Assembly (NCBI RefSeq): GCF_005938125.1
Contig: NZ_VCQN01000010.1
Span: forward strand, 1-58,499
Source: Bacillus sp. BHET2
GTDB taxonomy: Bacteria > Bacillota > Bacilli > Bacillales > Bacillaceae_B
DNA: 58,499 bases
Direction of reading: 5' to 3'
A program made the position numbers and the translations under genes. Below, piece by piece: positions 9,145 through 20,373 of this stretch. The first letter of the stretch is position 1, and each line of letters opens with the position of its first letter. The notes below the pieces were generated by a model. The model saw only the letters and a program-made list of their open reading frames with translations, ran no database searches and was not told the origin of the DNA.

Positions 9145-9162
9145 GTTCGTCAATATTCGACA
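9145..9162 (-). promoter_or_regulatory. Tandem Spo0A boxes downstream of the abrB start point
   Basis: On the minus strand TGTCGAA (9162-9156) is a perfect 0A box and TGACGAA (9151-9145) has one mismatch. Both lie about 20-40 bp downstream of the abrB -10, the arrangement by which Spo0A~P represses abrB in B. subtilis. Confidence 0.8.
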
Positions 9163-9181
9163 AATTTCTTTTACTGCTACT

Positions 9182-9210
9182 ATCATACCAACGATTGGGA
9201 ATAACGTCAA
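9182..9210 (-). promoter_or_regulatory. abrB SigA promoter
   Basis: On the minus strand TTGACG (9210-9205), a 17-bp spacer and TATGAT (9187-9182). It is a near-consensus SigA promoter. Confidence 0.85.
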
Positions 9211-9339
9211 TAATTAAATCTGTAAATTATTAAGAAAAAATGGATAAATAAACACTGTGTTCATAAGCTTTACGCATTGTTGTAAAAAATTGTATTACCA
9301 ATTAAATATTATTGCAATAAAAGTAATAGTAAATCAATT

Positions 9340-9407
9340 TGTCGAATTTCCTTTAATAGATGACTTCATTCGACTTATTTCGACAAAAAACTGCCTGGAT
9401 TTCGACA
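9340..9407. promoter_or_regulatory. Cluster of Spo0A-box-like heptamers upstream of metG
   Basis: TGTCGAA at 9340-9346 (plus) and TTCGACA at 9379-9385 and 9401-9407 (minus) are perfect 0A boxes; TTCGACT at 9369 has one mismatch. They lie 130-250 bp behind the abrB promoter and 25-110 bp before the metG promoter candidate. Binding by Spo0A is inferred from sequence only. Confidence 0.5.
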
Positions 9408-9431
9408 AATTGGAAGGATTGCATTGTTTAG

Positions 9432-9460
9432 TTGCAGAAACCCTATATTTTAGGTATATT
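9432..9460 (+). promoter_or_regulatory. Candidate metG promoter
   Basis: TTGCAG, 17 bp, TATATT. The -10 is good and the -35 is weak. About 140 nt of untranslated leader would follow; I see no T-box or S-box there. Confidence 0.45.
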
Positions 9461-9596
9461 TTGATGAGATAAGAGGTTAAGATGATAGGTAAGACAATCC
9501 TGCAGAGAGACTGGATGTTTATAGAAACAATACCACTAAAGACCATTCGTGAGCTTGTATGGCTTTATGGGGGTAAATGAAAAAGAGGAGGAATAG

Positions 9597-11561
<1,965 letters not shown>

Positions 11562-11592
11562 ATGTATTTAGTTGATTTCATCCTTAAAGGGA

Positions 11593-11608
11593 TGTTCCAC
11601 GTGGAACA
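11593..11608. promoter_or_regulatory. parS-like centromere site
   Basis: TGTTCCACGTGGAACA is a perfect 16-bp palindrome with the CACGTG core of the Spo0J/ParB site (Bacillus consensus TGTTNCACGTGAAACA, one difference). It is embedded in a 30-bp perfect palindrome, 11586-11615. No T-run follows, so it is not an ordinary terminator. I recall B. subtilis having a parS in metS at about 4 degrees; here the site is just past the gene. Confidence 0.7.
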
Positions 11609-11615
11609 TCCCTTT

Positions 11616-11878
11616 AGTATTTCCGTATAATGTTTTACGTTGCTTCATAAGTGTTTCGCCTGTATTTTTATTATATTTAAATAATGAAAGAAGAGTAAGA
11701 AACAGATTGTTTTGGATCTCAGGTAAAAATCGATAAAATGAATGGTAACTGTGAGTGAAACACCGTAAATAAAATTTACCCATTAAAACCATAATATGTA
11801 ATATGAATGTTACATGGCTGTGATGCTTGTCATCCTTTTTTATATTAAACTTATCTTTATTACAAGGAGTGTCTTTAC
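11616..11878. other. AT-rich intergenic region before tatD
   Basis: Apart from the palindrome on its left edge I see no gene, repeat or strong promoter. An AAGGAGTG ribosome site for tatD lies at its right edge. Confidence 0.5.
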
Positions 11879-12646
11879 ATGCTATTTGATACACATGTTC
11901 ATTTGAATGCTGAACAATTTGACGAAGATCTGGAGGAGGTAATTTCAAGAGCAAGAGAAGCTGGAGTTGAACACATGGTTGTAGTTGGCTTTGATCGTCC
12001 CACGATTAATCGGGCGATGGAACTCATTGGTCAATATGAATTTTTATATGCCGCAATTGGATGGCACCCAGTGGATGCAATTGATATGAAAGAAGAAGAT
12101 TTATCTTGGATAGAAGAGCTTTCCGCTCACCCTAAAGTGGTTGCATTAGGGGAAATGGGCCTTGACTATCATTGGGATAAATCACCGAAAGATGTTCAGA
12201 AAGAAGTATTCCGGAAACAGATTCAATTAGCTAAGAAAGTGAAGCTCCCGATCGTGATTCACAACCGTGATGCCACACAAGATATCGTGGACATCCTTAG
12301 GGAAGAAAGAGCAGAAGAAGTTGGGGGAATCATGCATTGCTTCAGCGGAAGTCCTGAAATCGCTCAAGAATGTGTAGAAATGAATTTCTATATTTCTCTA
12401 GGTGGTCCCGTCACCTTTAAAAATGCTAAAAAGCCAAAAGAAGTAGCAAAAGAGATTCCGTTAGAAAAGCTTCTGATTGAAACAGATTGTCCTTATTTAG
12501 CGCCACATCCGAATAGGGGGAAGAGAAATGAACCTGCTTATGTCAAGCTTGTAGCTGAACAAATCGCTGAACTGAAAGAAATGTCAATAGAAGAAGTAGC
12601 GAACATTACAACAGAAAATGCAAAAAGAGTATTCAACATAAACTGA
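11879..12646 (+). CDS. tatD: TatD family metal-dependent deoxyribonuclease
   Basis: The 255-residue TIM-barrel hydrolase (YabD in B. subtilis) belongs to the TatD DNase family. It shows the metal ligands of DTHVHLN (His6, His8), the glutamate in GEMGLDYHW, the histidines of VIHNRDA and IMHCFSG, and the aspartate of IETDCPYLAP. Length equals the B. subtilis protein. The physiological substrate is not established. AAGGAGTG precedes the ATG. Confidence 0.93.
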   Translation: MLFDTHVHLNAEQFDEDLEEVISRAREAGVEHMVVVGFDRPTINRAMELIGQYEFLYAAIGWHPVDAIDMKEEDLSWIEELSAHPKVVALGEMGLDYHWDKSPKDVQKEVFRKQIQLAKKVKLPIVIHNRDATQDIVDILREERAEEVGGIMHCFSGSPEIAQECVEMNFYISLGGPVTFKNAKKPKEVAKEIPLEKLLIETDCPYLAPHPNRGKRNEPAYVKLVAEQIAELKEMSIEEVANITTENAKRVFNIN

Positions 12647-12667
12647 CAGCAGGTTTTGTCGAGAATT

Positions 12668-12764
12668 GAGAGAGCTTGTCCTAATAGCCAACAAAAACAA
12701 AAAGTTCTACATAGGATTCTTGTTTCATAGGATAACCATGTCGACAACTCTCTCTTTTCTTTTT
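12668..12764 (+). terminator. Possible long-loop terminator after tatD
   Basis: GAGAGAG-TTGTC (one bulged C) at 12668-12680 pairs with GACAACTCTCTC at 12743-12754, followed by TTTTCTTTTT. The ~60-nt loop can fold further (CCTA/TAGG). The long loop lowers confidence. Confidence 0.5.
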
Positions 12765-12841
12765 GACTTCTTTTATGCATAATATGTTTTATGTTCCCTG
12801 GGTTGCAATATTTTGCTAGATTAGGTTGAGAGAAGTAAGGG

Positions 12842-12870
12842 TTGACAGTCACTGGATTACTCTATATAAT
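12842..12870 (+). promoter_or_regulatory. yabE SigA promoter (full consensus)
   Basis: TTGACA, a 17-bp spacer and TATAAT match both hexamers exactly. It lies 27 bp upstream of the yabE start codon. Confidence 0.9.
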
Positions 12871-12896
12871 CACTCCGAGAAAAGGAGGCGTTTTTC

Positions 12897-14123
12897 ATGA
12901 ACTTTAAAACCATGAAAAGCCTGTTTTCCAAGTCTTTGAGTCGAAGGAAATGGATTGTTACAATCGGAACATTGGTAACATCTGCAGCTGTATTTGGAAT
13001 TCTTTTTTATGAAGGATCAAAGAACACTGTAGCATTGACCCTAGACGGCGAGCAAAAAGAGATTAGGACGCATGCAAACACGATTCAAGATATATTAAAA
13101 GAATTAGAGATTTCACCCCGCTCAGAAGACTATTTGTACCCCTCGGGGAATACGAAGGTCTCAAATAACATGAACATTGTTTGGGAACCGGCAAAACAGG
13201 TAGGGATCGTAGTAGGAGACCAGAAGAAAATGATCTGGACTAATGCTGATACAGTAAAAGAGTTACTCTCTGAAAATGAAATTAAAGTAGGAGAACATGA
13301 TAAGGTCCAACCCGGCTTATCAGAAAAAGTAACAGGGAACATGAACGTAAAGATTGATACAGCATTTTCACTGAAGTTTGTAAACGGTGGAAAAGAACAA
13401 AAAGTATGGTCTACTTCGACTACGGTCGCTGACTTTTTAAAGCAACAAGGAATTACACTAAAAGATTCAGACCGTGTTGAACCAAGTTTAGGCGAAATTG
13501 TGAAAGCAAATGATGTCGTAAATGTCGTTCGAGTTGAAAAAGTCACCGATGTAGTGGAAGAGACAAAGAATTTCACCGTCATTTCCAAAAAGGATTCTGA
13601 TCTTTCGAAAGGGAAAGAAAAGGTTATCCAAGAAGGGAAACACGGGAAGATAGAAAAGAAGTTTGAAATTGTAAAAGAAAACGGTAAAGAGGTTTCGAGA
13701 AAATTAGTGAGTGAAAAGGTAGTCGAAGAAAGCCAGGATAAAATCGTCAATATCGGCACAAAGGTTCTAGTGGCTCAGGTTTCACGTGGAAGTTCATCGT
13801 CCAGTTCATCAGCATCGGCAGCCCCGAGTGACGGAAGAGAATTCTATGTGAGCTCCACAGCTTATACTGCCTCATGTAACGGGTGCTCTGGTCGTACAGC
13901 TACAGGCATTAATTTAAAATCGAATCCTAATGTAAAAGTGATTGCGGTCGATCCGTCTGTTATTCCTTTAGGAACGAAAGTATATGTAGAGGGATATGGC
14001 TACGCAGTAGCAGCGGATACAGGTGGGGCAATCAAAGGTAATAAGATTGATGTATTCTTCTCGTCTAAATCAGACGCTTATCGTTGGGGAAGAAAAACAA
14101 TCAAAGTGAAGATATTGAACTAA
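12897..14123 (+). CDS. yabE: YabE, cell-wall 3D/G5 domain protein (Rpf-like)
   Basis: The 408-residue exported protein has a basic N-terminus and one membrane segment (about residues 18-37). Repeated DUF348 units (about 45-210) are followed by a G5 domain (to about 290), a Ser-rich linker, and a C-terminal 3D domain with its aspartates in AVDPSVIPLG, AADTGG and KIDVFF. This organisation belongs to the resuscitation-promoting-factor-like wall hydrolases. AAAGGAGG precedes the ATG. A consensus promoter and its own terminator make it a single-gene unit. Confidence 0.93.
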   Translation: MNFKTMKSLFSKSLSRRKWIVTIGTLVTSAAVFGILFYEGSKNTVALTLDGEQKEIRTHANTIQDILKELEISPRSEDYLYPSGNTKVSNNMNIVWEPAKQVGIVVGDQKKMIWTNADTVKELLSENEIKVGEHDKVQPGLSEKVTGNMNVKIDTAFSLKFVNGGKEQKVWSTSTTVADFLKQQGITLKDSDRVEPSLGEIVKANDVVNVVRVEKVTDVVEETKNFTVISKKDSDLSKGKEKVIQEGKHGKIEKKFEIVKENGKEVSRKLVSEKVVEESQDKIVNIGTKVLVAQVSRGSSSSSSSASAAPSDGREFYVSSTAYTASCNGCSGRTATGINLKSNPNVKVIAVDPSVIPLGTKVYVEGYGYAVAADTGGAIKGNKIDVFFSSKSDAYRWGRKTIKVKILN

Positions 14124-14125
14124 GT

Positions 14126-14151
14126 GCAGGGGTATTCTCCTGCTTTTTTTT
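14126..14151 (+). terminator. yabE terminator
   Basis: GCAGG and CCTGC enclose an 8-nt loop, followed by eight T. Confidence 0.85.
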
Positions 14152-14242
14152 ATTTCTTGATAAAAACCGTTATAATAACTTTAGGTCTTCACTTATTAGA
14201 CGAAATGGAAATCAAAAATGTTTCAACTTTTTTGGAGGAATT

Positions 14243-15674
<1,432 letters not shown>

Positions 15675-15684
15675 ACCTGATTGG

Positions 15685-15721
15685 ATGACTAAACGCTCCT
15701 ATGCGTTTAGTCATTTTTTTA
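15685..15721 (+). terminator. rsmA terminator
   Basis: ATGACTAAACGC pairs perfectly with GCGTTTAGTCAT across a 6-nt loop, followed by seven T. Confidence 0.92.
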
Positions 15722-15728
15722 TTGGGTG

Positions 15729-16004
15729 ACTGGGCGAAGCCCCTCCGCTTTTCATTGTCCAGCTCCAGCGGCTAGTCCCTCGAGGTCATAAGTCAAAAAC
15801 CCCAAAAAGGCAAAGAACGCCTTTCCGGTGTTCTCGCCTTATGCTTGTCGGGCCTGAGCAAGCCGCCTCCGCTTTTCTAATTGTCCAGCTCCGGGGCTTA
15901 GAGGCTCGAGGTCATAAGCTAAATAGACCAAAAAGGCAAAAAGCGCCTTTCCGGTCTATTCATCTTATGCTTGTCGCCTCTGGGCGAAGCCGCCTCCGCT
16001 TTTC
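15729..16004 (+). repeat. Structured 126-bp-period repeat, two units plus a partial
   Basis: The GTCCAGCTCC core starts at 15757 and 15883, 126 bp apart, preceded by a truncated 3' end at 15729. Each unit folds into a long hairpin: GCGGCT/AGCCGC, CATAAG/CTTATG, then a variable arm, then AAAAAGGC/GCCTTT. Unit two changes arms on both sides (AATAGACC/GGTCTATT; AGAGGC/GCCTCT). The array starts right after the rsmA terminator and ends at the yabG promoter. Confidence 0.85.
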
Positions 16005-16008
16005 TTGA

Positions 16009-16037
16009 CACCGAATTCTCATGGCTTGCATAGGTTA
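16009..16037 (+). promoter_or_regulatory. SigK-type promoter of yabG
   Basis: CACC at 16009, 16 bp, then CATAGGTTA preceded by G (consensus gCATAnnnTA). yabG is a SigK gene in B. subtilis. The leader to the start codon is about 125 nt. Confidence 0.7.
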
Positions 16038-16066
16038 TCACAGGGAATATTTACTTAATTGATGAT

Positions 16067-16130
16067 AAGGAAAGGGTGGAGAAGGGTTTGGCGGAAGCTG
16101 ATCCTCCTCGGTTTATTCATTTCCTTTTTT
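16067..16130 (+). other. Terminator-like hairpin in the yabG leader
   Basis: AAGGAAA at 16067 can pair with TTTCCTT at 16120, with GGAG/CTCC able to pair inside, followed by TTTTTT. It lies between the SigK promoter and the yabG start. Confidence 0.35.
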
Positions 16131-16169
16131 GATTTTTTAACGAATGTTTAGCCTATGGGAGTGACTGAT

Positions 16170-17048
16170 GTGAATATCGAAATCAATGATGTCGTAGGTC
16201 GCCTTTCGTATCAATGTGATATCTTATTCAGGGTAATAGATATCCGCATGATAGATGGTCATAAAACGGCAGTACTGTATGGTGAAGATTTTCGATTAAT
16301 AGCGGATGCTCCTTTTCATGATTTGAAGAAGATGAACCCTAGAGAGCAGAATCGTATTACGGAGGAGTTTCGTTCCAAAGAGGAACAATCTCTTGGCCTA
16401 TTTCGACAGGATATAGAGTTACTCAAGTATAAGCAAGAGTACAAGGTGACGAATGCTTATCGAGACGATTATAACTATTTCCAAGTTCCAGGGAAAGTTC
16501 TTCATCTTGACGGAGACCCTAGCTATTTAAGAAAGTGCCTAGATCTTTATGAGAAAATTGGTGTACCGGTAAAAGGCGTTCACTGCAGTGAAACAGAAAT
16601 GCCTCAACAAATCGGACCCCTTATCGATAAATATAGACCGAACATTATCGTATTAACAGGTCATGATGCTTATTCAAAGGCAAAAGGGGCCAAGGGAGAT
16701 ATTAACGCTTATCGACATTCAAAGTATTTTGTTCAAGCAGTGAGGGAAGCACGGAGTAAATCCCCTCACTTAGACCAGCTTGTAATCTTTGCAGGGGCTT
16801 GTCAATCTCACTTTGAATCCCTGATTCATGCCGGTGCTAATTTTGCCAGCTCTCCTTCGAGAGTCAATATCCATGCACTGGATCCGGTGTATATTGTGGC
16901 TAAGATTTGTTTTACAGGCTTTAAAGATTCTGTGAATGTGTGGGATGTTATTCGAAATACGCTGACAGGAGACAAAGGATTGGGTGGAATTGAAACGAAG
17001 GGTGTCCTCCGTACAGGGATGCCTTATAAAATTTCTGAAGAAGAATAA
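16170..17048 (+). CDS. yabG: Sporulation-specific cysteine protease YabG
   Basis: The 292-residue protease processes coat and cortex-associated proteins late in sporulation (SafA, SpoIVA and others in B. subtilis). Conserved blocks are TGHDAYSK, LNAYRHSK-like NAYRHSKYFV, and FAGACQSHFESLI, which holds the likely catalytic Cys. The start is GTG 16170 behind GGGAGTGA; an upstream in-frame ATG at 16155 lacks a ribosome site. The SigK-type promoter fits mother-cell expression. Confidence 0.93.
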   Translation: MNIEINDVVGRLSYQCDILFRVIDIRMIDGHKTAVLYGEDFRLIADAPFHDLKKMNPREQNRITEEFRSKEEQSLGLFRQDIELLKYKQEYKVTNAYRDDYNYFQVPGKVLHLDGDPSYLRKCLDLYEKIGVPVKGVHCSETEMPQQIGPLIDKYRPNIIVLTGHDAYSKAKGAKGDINAYRHSKYFVQAVREARSKSPHLDQLVIFAGACQSHFESLIHAGANFASSPSRVNIHALDPVYIVAKICFTGFKDSVNVWDVIRNTLTGDKGLGGIETKGVLRTGMPYKISEEE

Positions 17049-17177
17049 GGAATGTTCGACAAAAACCAAATGACTTTGCCATATTCAAAATAATGGCAAG
17101 GTCTATTTAGTTTTTTTGAGCATACACTGATAAGGTGGAGTTTTTTTCCGGTACTAAAAAGTCTAAAATGCCTGTCT

Positions 17178-17227
17178 GGTGTCCTTATCTTTTGCCTGTT
17201 GGGCCTAAGCAATCTATCTCCGTTTTT
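17178..17227 (+). repeat. Decayed 3' half of the 126-bp repeat
   Basis: TCCTTATCTTTTGCCTGTTG followed by GGCCTAAGCAATCTATCTCC and a GTTTTT end mirrors the unit 3' half (CTTATGCTTGTCGGGCCTGA ...) with several changes. It sits between yabG and the veg promoters. Confidence 0.5.
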
Positions 17228-17304
17228 ATTGTTTACATAATTTTTCAATATCTGGGGAAAGGTAGGGATGTAGAAAAAACGTATTTTTTGTTGAATAAAA
17301 TATA

Positions 17305-17374
17305 TTGACAGGTGTTCATGATTCTTGATAAAATAATAAATTTATTTGACTAAAATTACATAATGTGTTATATT
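17305..17374 (+). promoter_or_regulatory. Tandem SigA promoters of veg
   Basis: The first is TTGACA at 17305 with TAAAAT at 17329 (18 bp). The second is TTGACT at 17346 with TATATT at 17369 (17 bp). Two strong promoters at veg are known in B. subtilis. Confidence 0.8.
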
Positions 17375-17398
17375 TGATTATAGTGAGGTGGAAGCGAA

Positions 17399-17668
17399 AT
17401 GCCAAAAACATTAGCCGACATTAAAAGATCCCTCGATTCTAATCTTGGGAAACGTTTAATGCTTAAAGCAAACGGTGGACGTCGAAAAACAATTGAACGT
17501 TCAGGCGTTCTAGCCGAAACGTATCCTTCTGTATTCGTAGTTCAACTGGATCAAGAAGAGAATGCGTTCGAAAGAGTTTCTTACAGCTATGCAGATGTTC
17601 TCACTGAGACAGTTCAATTAACATTTTATGATGAAGCAACAGGAAATCTCATCTTTAGCCAGCAGTAG
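17399..17668 (+). CDS. veg: Veg protein, biofilm-related regulator
   Basis: The 89-residue small basic protein begins [20 protein letters not shown] and has the family block [21 protein letters not shown]. In B. subtilis Veg stimulates biofilm matrix gene expression, reportedly by antagonising SinR. It is a compact single-gene unit with tandem promoters, a GAGGTGG ribosome site and its own terminator. Confidence 0.95.
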   Translation: MPKTLADIKRSLDSNLGKRLMLKANGGRRKTIERSGVLAETYPSVFVVQLDQEENAFERVSYSYADVLTETVQLTFYDEATGNLIFSQQ

Positions 17669-17690
17669 ACAATCGTTTGCTGCTTTTTTA
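17661..17690 (+). terminator. veg terminator
   Basis: AGCAGTAGAC pairs with GTTTGCTGCT (two G-T pairs) over a 4-nt loop, followed by six T. The stop codon lies inside the stem. Confidence 0.85.
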
Positions 17691-17787
17691 TTTGTCTAAA
17701 AATACATGTTTTACATATTATTCTTTCCTCATTTTTTCACCTCTCGTACACATACTAAGCATGTGGTACATCTAAAGGAGGTAGACG

Positions 17788-17970
17788 ATGAGTAGAAGAA
17801 GAGGAATCATGTCGGATCAATTAAAAGCGGAAATCGCTCAGGAATTGGGATTCTACGATGTTGTTCAGAAGGATGGTTGGGGCGGAATCACGTCTCGGGA
17901 TGCTGGGAGTATGGTGAAGCGGGCAGTTGAAATCGCAAGCAGACAGCTTTCTCAAAATCATCCACACTAA
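17788..17970 (+). CDS. sspF: Alpha/beta-type small acid-soluble spore protein SspF
   Basis: This 60-residue member of the SASP alpha/beta family coats and protects spore DNA. Family features are [15 protein letters not shown] and the core [20 protein letters not shown], which includes a GPR-protease-like acidic site near the start ([10 protein letters not shown]). AAAGGAGG precedes the ATG. CATACTA at 17751-17757 matches a SigG -10 element; the -35 is poor. A weak hairpin follows at 18016-18062. Confidence 0.94.
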   Translation: MSRRRGIMSDQLKAEIAQELGFYDVVQKDGWGGITSRDAGSMVKRAVEIASRQLSQNHPH

Positions 17971-18015
17971 CTCTTTTCTTACAAACAGGATTACATCTTT
18001 GATCAGTACCATATA

Positions 18016-18062
18016 CAAGGGTCGTCTAAAAAGTGCAGAGCTTTTATGGCGGCCCTTATTTA
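18016..18062 (+). terminator. Possible weak terminator after sspF
   Basis: AAGGGTCG pairs with CGGCCCTT (one G-T), with AAAAG/CTTTT able to extend inside. Only a short T-rich tail follows. Confidence 0.4.
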
Positions 18063-18136
18063 GTATGGACAAGACATTCTTTCCTATCACTCAGTTACAT
18101 GGTAAAATAACTTACTTGTAAGAGTATGTTTAGAAG

Positions 18137-18164
18137 TTAACACTCTCAATAATAAGGGTATGAT
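18137..18164 (+). promoter_or_regulatory. Candidate ispE promoter
   Basis: TTAACA, 16 bp, TATGAT. Spacing and hexamers are acceptable for SigA. Confidence 0.45.
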
Positions 18165-18201
18165 ACAATATAACAAAGAGTATTGGTAAGAAGGTGATGA
18201 G

Positions 18202-19056
18202 ATGAGGTTATTAGTGAAGGCGCCGGCAAAAATTAACCTATCACTTGATGTTTTACATAAACGTTCAGATGGTTACCATGAAGTTGAGATGGTTATGACG
18301 ACAATTGATTTAGCGGATAGAATTGAACTTACGAATCTTTCTGATGACACGATAAAGATTCTTTCGCATAATCGATTTGTCCCGGACGATGGAAGAAATC
18401 TTGCCTATCAGGCAGCCCAGCTTTTAAAGACGAGACTGAATATCAAAAAAGGAGTAGCGATCTCCATTGATAAAGTCATTCCAGTCGCAGCAGGTTTAGC
18501 AGGTGGAAGCAGTGACGCTGCTGCCACTCTTAAGGGATTGAATCGCTTATGGGATTTAGGCCTTAGTATGGACGAACTGGCTGATTTGGGTGCTGAAATT
18601 GGTTCTGATGTATCCTTCTGTGTCTATGGAGGTACTGCATTAGCATCGGGTAGAGGTGAGAAGATCAAGCATCTTCCTGCCCCGCCGAATTGCTGGGTAA
18701 TACTGGCGAAACCTACAATAGGTGTTTCAACAGCAGATGTTTATAAAAATTTAGATCTGAAAAACGTTAACCACCCGAATACAAACGGGATGGTTTCTGC
18801 TTTAGAACATGGAAATTATCATGATATATGCTCCAATCTAGGGAATGTACTCGAATCGGTCACTCTGGATATGCATCCTGACGTGTTACACATCAAAGAT
18901 CAAATGGAGAGGTTTGGCGCAGACGCTGTGTTAATGAGCGGCAGTGGCCCGACGGTATATGGATTAGTGCAATATGAATCAAGACTTCATCGAATCTATA
19001 ATGGTTTAAGAGGTTTTTGTGATCAAGTGTTCGCTGTACGAATGCTAGGAGATTAA
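18202..19056 (+). CDS. ispE: 4-diphosphocytidyl-2-C-methyl-D-erythritol kinase
   Basis: This 284-residue GHMP kinase phosphorylates CDP-methylerythritol in the non-mevalonate isoprenoid pathway. The ATP-binding GHMP motif is [15 protein letters not shown]; the N-terminal [12 protein letters not shown] and C-terminal [11 protein letters not shown] are also signatures. GAAGGTGA precedes the ATG. It lies upstream of purR, as in B. subtilis. Confidence 0.96.
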   Translation: MRLLVKAPAKINLSLDVLHKRSDGYHEVEMVMTTIDLADRIELTNLSDDTIKILSHNRFVPDDGRNLAYQAAQLLKTRLNIKKGVAISIDKVIPVAAGLAGGSSDAAATLKGLNRLWDLGLSMDELADLGAEIGSDVSFCVYGGTALASGRGEKIKHLPAPPNCWVILAKPTIGVSTADVYKNLDLKNVNHPNTNGMVSALEHGNYHDICSNLGNVLESVTLDMHPDVLHIKDQMERFGADAVLMSGSGPTVYGLVQYESRLHRIYNGLRGFCDQVFAVRMLGD

Positions 19057-19068
19057 CAACTCTTGCCG

Positions 19069-19113
19069 AAATCCGTATATTAATGATATATTTACATTAT
19101 AATATTCGGATTT
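19069..19113 (+). promoter_or_regulatory. PurBox pair / purR operator-promoter
   Basis: AAATCCGTATATT (19069-19081) and, inverted, AAATCCGAATATT (read minus, 19113-19101) each match the PurBox AWWWCCGAACWWT with one or two differences. The arms are inverted and about 19 bp apart, as expected for PurR. TATAAT at 19098 overlaps the second box. This fits autorepression of purR. Confidence 0.7.
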
Positions 19114-19127
19114 AGGAGGTTTATTTG

Positions 19128-19964
19128 GTGAAGTTTAAGCGTAGTGAACGATTAATTGATATGACCCATTATTTATTGGAACGTCCCCACCAACTCGTTC
19201 CTTTAACTTTTTTCTCTGAACGGTACGGTTCTGCAAAGTCTTCGATCAGTGAGGATTTAACGATTGTTAAGGAAACATTTGAAGGTCGGGGTGTTGGTAC
19301 GGTTCAAACGGTCCCTGGCGCAGCAGGTGGTGTGAAATATGTTCCAAAGGTAAATAATCAGGAAGCGAAAGAAATGATTGAAGAGCTTCGAGTGAACTTG
19401 GAAAGCTCAGACCGTTTGCTTCCAGGTGGTTATTTATATATGACGGACCTACTTGGCAACCCCCAGCTTATGAAGAGTGTCGGGAAGTTACTGGCTTCAG
19501 CCTTTGCTGAGAAAGATATTGATGTCATTATGACAGTGGCTACAAAAGGGATACCGATTGCGAATGCGATTGCCTCCTACCTCAATGTTCCAGTGGTGAT
19601 CGTGAGACGGGACAGTCGCGTAACGGAAGGATCGACTGTGAGCATTAATTATGTATCTGGTTCATCGAAGAGAATTCAGTCTATGGTTCTTTCTAAGAGA
19701 AGCTTGAAAGAAGGGTCCAAAGTATTGGTCGTCGATGATTTCATGAAGGCAGGGGGAACCATCAATGGTATGAAAAACCTATTGGATGAGTTCTCTGCTA
19801 CATTGTCCGGAATCGGTGTACTTGTTGAATCCAATAGTATGGATGGTCGACTTGTGGACGATTATGTGTCGTTGTTAAAACTGTCAAATGTAAATGAAAA
19901 AGACAAACAGATTTCATTGACTGAAGGAAATTATTTTCAATCCAATGTAACATTTCTACCATAA
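19128..19964 (+). CDS. purR: Purine operon repressor PurR
   Basis: The 278-residue repressor has an N-terminal winged helix (about 1-70) and a PRT-like domain that senses PRPP (or ppGpp), motif VLVVDDFMKAGGT. It represses purine synthesis genes. The start is GTG 19128, giving MKFKRSER, because AGGAGG at 19114 is correctly spaced and family proteins begin MKFRRS; a TTG one codon earlier is in frame. A PurBox pair overlaps the promoter. ridA follows after 15 nt. Confidence 0.96.
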   Translation: MKFKRSERLIDMTHYLLERPHQLVPLTFFSERYGSAKSSISEDLTIVKETFEGRGVGTVQTVPGAAGGVKYVPKVNNQEAKEMIEELRVNLESSDRLLPGGYLYMTDLLGNPQLMKSVGKLLASAFAEKDIDVIMTVATKGIPIANAIASYLNVPVVIVRRDSRVTEGSTVSINYVSGSSKRIQSMVLSKRSLKEGSKVLVVDDFMKAGGTINGMKNLLDEFSATLSGIGVLVESNSMDGRLVDDYVSLLKLSNVNEKDKQISLTEGNYFQSNVTFLP

Positions 19965-19979
19965 GGGGAGGCATTTACT

Positions 19980-20354
19980 ATGCGTGTAGTTTCTACTAAG
20001 CAAGCACCAGCAGCAATTGGTCCTTATTCTCAAGGTATTGTCGTTAATAATCTGTTCTATAGTTCAGGTCAGATCCCATTAACAGCAGAGGGCTCGATGA
20101 TTGAGGGGGATGTTGCAGAACAAACCCATCAAGTGTTTCGTAATTTGCAAGCCGTATTATCGGAAGCAGGCGCGTCACTCGAAACGGTTGTAAAAGCGAC
20201 GGTCTTCATCAAGGATATGAATGATTTTGGTACGATCAATGAAGTGTACGGGGAATATTTTAGTAGTCACAAGCCAGCTCGCTCTTGTGTAGAGGTGGCA
20301 CGCTTACCTAAAGATGCCAAAGTTGAAATCGAAGTAATCGCACTCGTGAAGTAA
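19980..20354 (+). CDS. ridA: RidA/YabJ enamine-imine deaminase
   Basis: The 124-residue YjgF/RidA protein hydrolyses reactive enamine/imine intermediates. In B. subtilis YabJ is tied to purR function. Signature residues: IGPYSQG near the N-terminus, FYSSGQIP, and [18 protein letters not shown] near the C-terminus with the substrate-binding Arg. GGGGAGG precedes the ATG. Its stop codon lies in the loop of its own terminator. Confidence 0.95.
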   Translation: MRVVSTKQAPAAIGPYSQGIVVNNLFYSSGQIPLTAEGSMIEGDVAEQTHQVFRNLQAVLSEAGASLETVVKATVFIKDMNDFGTINEVYGEYFSSHKPARSCVEVARLPKDAKVEIEVIALVK

Positions 20355-20373
20355 TTTTCACGGGTGTTTTTTT
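20341..20373 (+). terminator. purR-ridA terminator
   Basis: CACTCGTGAA pairs with TTCACGGGTG around a 6-nt loop, followed by seven T. The hairpin overlaps the last codons of ridA. Confidence 0.9.

Noticed and set aside
11586..11615. The palindrome after metG as a Rho-independent terminator
   Set aside because: It has no following T-run and its centre is a ParB-type site; terminator function is possible but not supported.
11568..11954. A 128-codon minus-strand frame between metG and tatD
   Set aside because: It runs through the parS palindrome into the start of tatD, has no ribosome site, and its residue composition does not resemble a protein.
13130..13759. A 209-codon minus-strand frame opposite yabE
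   Set aside because: It is the antisense shadow of yabE; the product is rich in Phe, Ser and Thr as expected from the complement of Lys/Glu-rich coding sequence.
14084..14242. A longer rnmV product starting inside yabE
   Set aside because: The extension crosses the yabE terminator and lacks a ribosome site; the ATG at 14243 has one and gives the family length.
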